From: Sepiola atlantica
Taxonomy: Eukaryota > Mollusca > Cephalopoda > Sepiida > Sepiolidae
DNA: 64,000 nucleotides
Assembly: GCA_963556195.1 (NCBI GenBank)
Contig: OY744537.1
Location: 16,544,274 to 16,608,273, forward strand
Reading direction: 5' to 3'
Shown: positions 58,396 to 64,000 of the stretch, one piece after another
Numbering within the stretch: position 1 is the stretch's first letter
How the letters are laid out: each line of letters opens with the position of its first letter
The notes under the pieces: generated by a model
Told to the model about the DNA's origin: nothing
Seen by the model: only the letters and a program-made list of their open reading frames with translations
The model's database searches: none
Made by a program: the position numbers and the translations under genes

Positions 58396-58830
58396 AGTTT
58401 CCTTCTATGACTGATGTATGAAAGTGAAACCTGGCCAGTGAGGGTTGAGGACATACGTTGCATGGTGAGAAATGATATGAGAATGATACGATGGATGTGT
58501 AATGTGAGTCTTAAAGACAGGTTTAGCTCTGATGACCTCAGAGGAAGATTAAATCTATACAGAATGGGGAGATGTGTGCAGAACAGGAGACTTTGATGGT
58601 ATGGCCACTTTGAAAGAATGGATGAGAGTTCATGGGTTAGTAGATGTAGAACAGTTAAGGTAGCAGGTCCAGTTCACAGGAGAAGGTCAAGGAAAATATG
58701 GGAGGAAGTGATAAGAATGGAATTAAGAGAAAGGAATAAAGACCTGGTCAGAGATAAGTTAGTCTGGAAGTCAATTTCTAAAAGCCATCTAATGCATGCC
58801 AGCATGTAAAACAGACGTTAAACTGAAGAT
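58396..58830 (+). pseudogene. RTE-type LINE 3' end
   Basis: Reads YESETWPVRVEDIRCMVRND, MIRWMCNVSLKDRFSSDDLR, then a stop, WYGHFERMDESSWVSRCR and the terminal block with NKDLVRDKLVWKSISKSHL. This is the C-terminal end of an RTE reverse transcriptase. The tail ends with GATGATGATGATG near 58830, typical of RTE elements. An internal TGA inactivates it. Confidence 0.75.
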
Positions 58831-59239
58831 GATGATGATGCTATGTCCTATTGTCAACTGGTTTGAATAAAAAATCTCTGCTAATAAATGTTGTTCGGAT
58901 CCATAGCCAAAACTAAAACAGGGCGAAACTCAGCAAATAAACTCTCTCGGGCAAACCATGAAAAGTGAAAATAAAATCTTTCATCATGGGAATCTTCTGA
59001 CTAAAGGATCTATTCAACAAAATGTTCTGCCAGTCTTTTACTATAGCTGACTTTAAAAATGAAAGCCAGGTTAATTGTGATCTTTATTAAACAAAAAATG
59101 TGGCTGTCCTACGTCGTATGTTTTTAGGTTAAGTAAATCCATATAAATCCGTATGATTGGTTTCCCCAGACTTTTTCTAGAAAGAATCGAGTACTTACAG
59201 GAGGGGCCACGTGTAGGTTGCTAGCATCCCTAATTGAAG

Positions 59240-59312
59240 GTGGTGCTATGGAACGAACAGGATTCGAACTTGGAACACCCAGGTTGTCAGTCTGTGCTGT
59301 TAACCACCATCA
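59240..59312 (-). repeat. tRNA-derived SINE head (weak)
   Basis: On the - strand, TGGTGGTTAACAGCACAGAC resembles an A box region and CCAAGTTCGAATCCTGTTCG is a good B box. The ends GGTGC / GCACC near 59240 could pair. The parent tRNA is not identifiable. Confidence 0.35.
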
Positions 59313-59979
59313 CTTCCAATCTTTTAGTTAAGAAAACTTATTTTCATTTACTTTTTACACCCGACATAAACGCCACGCGTTTAAACACGTAGGCCTCCCT
59401 TCACTACATTACATTTCTGCTACACGTCGGCCAATATGTCATACAACCTTCTTGATGTCTATTATTAATTCACACTCGTGTTTTGCCCGTATTTTAATAT
59501 GATCGTTGTTTATTTTTTTGTGTACATCAATGTTTCTTGCGCACTTAAATCTGATGGACTGATACATAGGTATATCGGCTAAATCGTCGAAAGGCGTCTT
59601 TTTTTGTTCAGGTCACTACAGCTTGGAACAGGCTGCCAGAATCCGTGGTCAGCCTACGGACGACCAAACAGTTCAAGGCTGCGTTGGATGCACCGTGGCC
59701 GCTGACCTTTGGGTGATTACCCCCTCACTTGAGCAGCGAAGGATGCATACGGACGCGTTTCTGGCATAAAACATCAACCAAAATTTAAATGTACCTTTCA
59801 GGGGAAGGGGGGTGGGGGTCACCTAGAAGACGGATCGTGGTCTCCATGAAACCCAACGAAAGATGTACCATGGTCGTTTTTGTGCCCTTGGAAGAGAGGC
59901 AGCATTCTCTGTGTTTACGCTTCATGGGGCAGCCTACCAGAGGTGGTAATGATGTCTATTGTATCCAAGATTGAGGTCA

Positions 59980-60707
59980 CCGTAGACCAGTGCTCTTCAA
60001 ACTTTTTTTGTCGCGACCCCTTTTTGGAAAAAAAATTTTTTCGTGACCCACCAAAATTTTTTATAAATAAAAAATAAGTTAATGGAGTGAAAAAGTTTAT
60101 TCCTTCGAAAAATCAACATAAGCTAAACATGAAATAAAATATATTTTACTTTTTTTATTTATTTATAAAAGAATTCACAGAAATAAGCATATGTACGAAA
60201 AAATAAGGGGTTATGAAAGATAATAGCAGTTAAAATCATATATCATTATTAAGATTATATCATTTCATTTGAATCAATGAGATTGATGCGATTGCATTTT
60301 TGCATAAAAGATCAAATCTAGGCTGTAACTTTGTCAAAGCTGGTCTTAGTACGGTTTCGATACATTTCAAATTTGCTCGATGTTTTGTTTTTAGGTTAGT
60401 TAATGCCGAAAAAGCACTTTCGCATAAATAAGTCGATGCAAAAGGTAGAAGAGTGTTTATTGCAAGCTGAGATAAGTTCGAATATTCTGAATCAAGACCA
60501 GACCAAGACGATATGAGACTCATTTTAGCGAACGTGATTTTTAAAGAAGAATCAGAAGAAAGTTGTGCCAATTCTTCCTGAACCTTTACTGTAAGATTAC
60601 TCACTTTTTCGACATCAACATCAAATGGATTTTGGCGACCCCCTTTCTATGGTTACGCGACTCCCCTGGGGGTCGCGACCCCTACTTTGAAGACCTCTGC
60701 CGTAGAC
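59980..60707 (-). mobile_element. hAT transposon, internally deleted, with 8-bp target duplication
   Basis: The element spans 59988-60699 (712 bp). The left end is CAGTGCTCTTCAAACTTTTT and the right end, reversed, is CAGAGGTCTTCAAAGTAGGG. Both are followed by a GTCGCGACCCC block. The 8-bp sequence CCGTAGAC flanks both sides (59980-59987 and 60700-60707), the duplication length typical of hAT elements. The interior keeps only the C-terminal part of a transposase on the - strand. Confidence 0.8.
60260..60604 (-). pseudogene. hAT transposase C-terminal dimerisation domain
   Basis: An uninterrupted - strand frame ends in a natural stop. LLPFASTYLCESAFSALTNL followed by KTKHRANLKCIETVLRPALT is the hAT family C-terminal dimerisation motif, as in SCAND3/ZBED-like proteins. 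The DNA-binding zinc finger and most of the catalytic core are missing, so it cannot be autonomous. It sits inside the 59988-60699 element. Confidence 0.75.
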
Positions 60708-61140
60708 AAAACATTCAGATGCTGTTTGAATATATCTTCGATTCATTGATTTGTAGAATATTTAGCTGACAATTATTTTTACAGGAGGAAGACAGAATAT
60801 TTATTGTTTTAAAGAAGAATTACATTTCTATAATTTTAAATAACTAAGGAAAAGATACAAGTTTTATTTATTTAAAGAATATTTAGCTGACAATTATTTT
60901 TACAGAAGAAAAGAATCATTTTTTTCTTAATAGTGTTTACCCTGAGAGACGTTTATTATTTTTAACAGTAAATTGTACAGATTGATGTAGAAAGCACCAT
61001 GGAATTTCCACGAGGTCTTGCTAGTTTTAAATAATATTGTACCATGTGACACAAAAGATTGAGAACCAGTTTTACATTTTTTGTGATTTTAGAATCGAGA
61101 AAGAAACATTTCAATTATTTAAATTAATTTTTTTTTCCAG
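60708..61140. other. Intron 3 end; no separate feature
   Basis: A short direct repeat, GAATATTTAGCTGACAATTATT at about 60759-60780 and 60879-60899, is the only structure seen before the exon 4 acceptor. Confidence 0.4.
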
Positions 61141-61180
61141 GATTCAATCTCTTCTGCTGAATTATCAAGTTACTCTGTCG
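61141..61180 (+). CDS. Short exon after the zinc fingers (exon 4 seen)
   Basis: The acceptor TTTTTTTTCCAG|GATTC and donor GTCG|GTAAGT bracket 40 bp. Entering in phase 0 it reads DSISSAELSSYSV and leaves in phase 1. The exon is supported by the fit of both splice sites and the open phase-0 frame, continuing the Ser-rich acidic tail of exon 3. Because it is so short the call is weaker than the others. The gene must continue beyond the window's right edge or in small exons that I cannot see. Confidence 0.55.
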
Positions 61181-61187
61181 GTAAGTT

Positions 61188-61223
<36 letters not shown>

Positions 61224-61267
61224 TAAAAACATTTAATCTATATATTAATGTTTGTCACTGTAAACCT

Positions 61268-62010
61268 GGTATGTAAACATGCACTAGGCGGCATGTTTAG
61301 TGGGTTGCATGTTTGTACTGCATGCGAATAACAGGCTTACGATGGGAGAGATATTTAACCAATAGAAGGTAAACCATATAAGAAATTGGAAATATGTCTG
61401 GTCTGGAGCTTTGACAACCTAGAATTGATTTCTCCTTGGAAAAGTTAGTGTCTCTTAAAACGGGATGTTCATGCTGAGAGCAAAGTACTTGAAAAAAATA
61501 ATGTCCAGCTAGATACAGGGACTCCTTAGGCAGTATTTCATTTTTATGCCCATAGATTGGCAGCAGATTATCTTTTTCAAGTGGATAGCTGGGTGATCTA
61601 CCACAAAGGATGCAAATATCTATCTATATTCCAGCAGATTAGTTGGTTGACTATGTGTCTCACAGTTAGTTGGTTTTCTGGGCATCTCACGGTCAGTTGA
61701 GGTCTGTGTGCTCCTCACAGACAAATGGACCTGGGGCTCTTAGCTAATGGATTGTGTTCAGTTTAAATTGTGTTTTGATTTGGTCGGGCTAAGGGTTTTG
61801 GTTTGCAGAACTGATGTTCAATAGAAGAAAAAAAAGTATCATGTAACATCCCTCAAACTAAAACTTTGTTGTTTTAAACTAAAGTTGTAATTCAGCACTG
61901 AATGAGACCAAGCAATTGAATCTCCGACCTAGCACTAACGTCAGACCAACACAATGGGTGGACGATCACGGCCTGTGAAGTGAACGCACACAGATGCATG
62001 TTCACAGGTA
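61268..62010. repeat. Solo-LTR-like family, copy 3, with 4-bp duplication
   Basis: The element spans 61272-62006 (735 bp). It begins TGTAAACATGCA and ends TGCATGTTCACA, an 11-of-12 inverted pair with TG...CA ends. GGTA flanks both sides (61268-61271, 62007-62010). A TG...CA element with a 4-bp duplication is what a solo LTR leaves. Other copies are at 33239 and 47847. Confidence 0.65.
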
Positions 62011-62093
62011 TAGCCTGATAACAATACTTTACTAATAAACTTTAAGAGAAAAAAACATTTTTTTTGCTCCTTTTGGGTTTCAAAGTGATCGCC

Positions 62094-62957
62094 TAGATGC
62101 ATTATAAGATCAAGTTTATCTAACTAGACTAGATGCATTATAAGATCAAGTTTATCTAACTAGACTAGATGCATTATAAGATCAAGTTTATCTAACTAGA
62201 CTAGATGCATTATAAGATCAAGTTTATCTAACTAGACTAGATGCATTATAAGATCAAGTTTATCTAACTAGACTAGATGCATTATAAGATCAAGTTTATC
62301 TAACTAGACTAGATGCATTATAAGATCAAGTTTATCTAACTAGACTAGATGCATTATAAGATCAAGTTTATCTAACTAGACTAGATGCATTATAAGATCA
62401 AGTTTATCTAACTAGACTAGATGCATTATAAGATCAAGTTTATCTAACTAGACTAGATGCATTATAAGATCAAGTTTATCTAACTAGACTAGATGCATTA
62501 TAAGATCAAGTTTATCTAACTAGACTAGATGCATTATAAGATCAAGTTTATCTAACTAGACTAGATGCATTATAAGATCAAGTTTATCTAACTAGACTAG
62601 ATGCATTATAAGATCAAGTTTATCTAACTAGACTAGATGCATTATAAGATCAAGTTTATCTAACTAGACTAGATGCATTATAAGATCAAGTTTATCTAAC
62701 TAGACTAGATGCATTATAAGATCAAGTTTATCTAACTAGACTAGATGCATTATAAGATCAAGTTTATCTAACTAGACTAGATGCATTATAAGATCAAGTT
62801 TATCTAACTAGACTAGATGCATTATAAGATCAAGTTTATCTAACTAGACTAGATGCATTATAAGATCAAGTTTATCTAACTAGACTAGATGCATTATAAG
62901 ATCAAGTTTATCTAACTAGACTAGATGCATTATAAGATCAAGTTTATCTAACTAGAC
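62094..62957. repeat. 36-bp satellite, exactly 24 units
   Basis: The unit is TAGATGCATTATAAGATCAA plus GTTTATCTAACTAGAC. The array is 864 bp, exactly 24 x 36, and all units look identical by eye. Confidence 0.95.
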
Positions 62958-63120
62958 TATCTCATCAGAAATTTAGAAGGTAAAAAATCTTCTATAATAA
63001 AAACCAATGTGTATTTATTTGTGTCTATATATATATATCCCTACTGCCATTGCGTAAGGTTACAAGGAAGAAGTACATAGTGTGAAAAGTAGAAAAGAAA
63101 TGAAACATATTAAGACAAAA

Positions 63121-63930
63121 GTCTCTCTCTTTTTTTTTCTTTTCCCTTTTTTCTCTTTCTCCCTCTCTCTCTCTCTTTTCTTTTTCTCTCTCTCTCTCCC
63201 TCTCTCTCTCTCTTTCTCCCTCTCTCTCTCTTTTCTTTCTCTCTCTCTCTTATCTTTCTCTCATCTTTCTCCCTCTCTCCTCTCTTTCTCCCTCTCTCCT
63301 CTCTTTCTCCCTCTCTCTTCTCTTTCTCCCTCTTTTTTCTCCCTCTCTCTTCTCTTTTCTTTCTCTATCTCTCTCTTCTTTCTCTCTCTCTCTCTTCTTT
63401 CTCTCTCTCTCTCTTCTTTCTCTCTCTCTCTCTTCTTTCTCTCTCTCTCTCATCTTTCTCTCTCTCTCATCTTTCTCTCTCTCTCTCATCTTTCTCTCTC
63501 TCTCTCATCTTTCTCTCTCTCTCTCATCTTTCTCTCTCTCTCATCTTTCTCTCTCTCTCTCTCATCTTTCTCTCTCTCTCTCATCTTTCTCTCTCTCTCT
63601 CTCATCTTTCTCTCTCTCTATTTTTTTCTTTCTCGCTCTTTCTCTATTTCTTTTATTTCTTTCTTTCTTTCTCAATTTCTTTCTCTTTCTCTCCTTTTTT
63701 TTCACTCTTTTTTTCACTTTTTCTTTCTTTCTTTTTCATTCTCTTTTTTTTTCGCTCTCGTCACTCTTTCTCTCTTTTTTTCTCTATCGCTCTCGTCACT
63801 CTTTCTCTCTTTTTTTCTCTCGCTCTCGTCACTCTTTCTCTCTTTTTTTCTCTCTCGCTCTCGTCACTCTTTCTCTCTTTTTTTCTCTCTCGCTCTCGTC
63901 ACTCTTTCTCTCTTTTTTTCTCTCTCTCTA
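63121..63930. repeat. Polypyrimidine tract, (CT)n/(TTTC)n with sub-repeats
   Basis: About 800 bp in which the + strand is almost only C and T. Sub-repeats include CTCTCATCTTTCTCTCT at 63450-63610 and a unit of about 31-33 bp containing CTCGTCACTCTTTCTCTC at 63760-63915. The RERERE open frame on the - strand is an artefact. Confidence 0.9.
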
Positions 63931-64000
63931 ATAATCATTATTATTATTGTTTGTATTTTGTATATTATCAGTATTGTTTTTACTTTTAAGTTATTTCATA

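Noticed and set aside
63250..63489. Open frame of Arg-Glu repeats on the - strand
   Set aside because: It is the translation of a (CT)n-type tract. No start context, splice signal or neighbouring exon supports it.

Overview
This is eukaryotic, animal DNA: AT-rich, with long introns, abundant microsatellites and many decayed transposons. The mix suggests a lophotrochozoan, most likely a cephalopod mollusc such as an octopus. That mix is jockey/CR1-, RTE-, Tx1- and RLE-type LINEs, hAT, mariner and Merlin-like DNA transposons, Ty3/Gypsy remnants, tRNA-derived SINE heads and long (AT)n and (CT)n tracts. The organism is an inference; no species-diagnostic sequence was tested.

One host gene can be supported, on the + strand and spread over about 42 kb in at least four exons: 19143-19626, 41293-41770, 57229-57355 and 61141-61180. 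The splice sites are good and all three junctions keep the reading frame. The predicted product begins with a TIR domain (YDGYAIF box 1, D-x-IPG BB-loop). A basic, helix-rich linker follows, then a TRAF-type zinc-finger run: two C-x2-C-x11-H-x3-C fingers with identical spacing and a shorter Cys/His cluster. The second finger is split by intron 2 and is rebuilt exactly by splicing. The gene continues past the window on the right and may have exons to the left. It looks like an innate-immune (Toll/IL-1-type) signalling adaptor or regulator with a TIR plus TRAF-zinc-finger architecture, and it is the most interesting object here.

The rest is repeats. 1-19 kb holds a 548-bp Merlin-like element with an intact 8-bp target duplication, a 25-bp minisatellite, a full-length 5S rRNA-like sequence on the - strand, mariner-like and RLE-LINE remnants, a 49-bp satellite of 20 units grown inside a dispersed element, and nested foldback elements. 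Intron 1 (19.6-41.3 kb) holds a 1-kb foldback with a telomere-like loop motif, a Tx1/L1-like LINE, a jockey/CR1-like LINE, SINEs, a Gypsy integrase remnant, a hAT fragment, an RTE tail and two copies of a ~380-bp MITE in opposite orientation, the second ending 73 bp before exon 2. Intron 2 (41.8-57.2 kb) holds a 20-bp array whose unit is a perfect three-box heat-shock-element pattern, a 28-bp array of 23 apparently identical units, a solo-LTR-like element, scrambled LINE pieces, a foldback and a mariner relic. Intron 3 and the right end hold a tandemly duplicated tRNA-Arg-like sequence, an RTE tail, a 712-bp hAT element with an 8-bp target duplication, a solo-LTR-like element with a 4-bp duplication, a 36-bp array of 24 apparently identical units, and about 800 bp of polypyrimidine.

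All domain and family calls were made by eye. No database search, splice predictor or alignment program was run.
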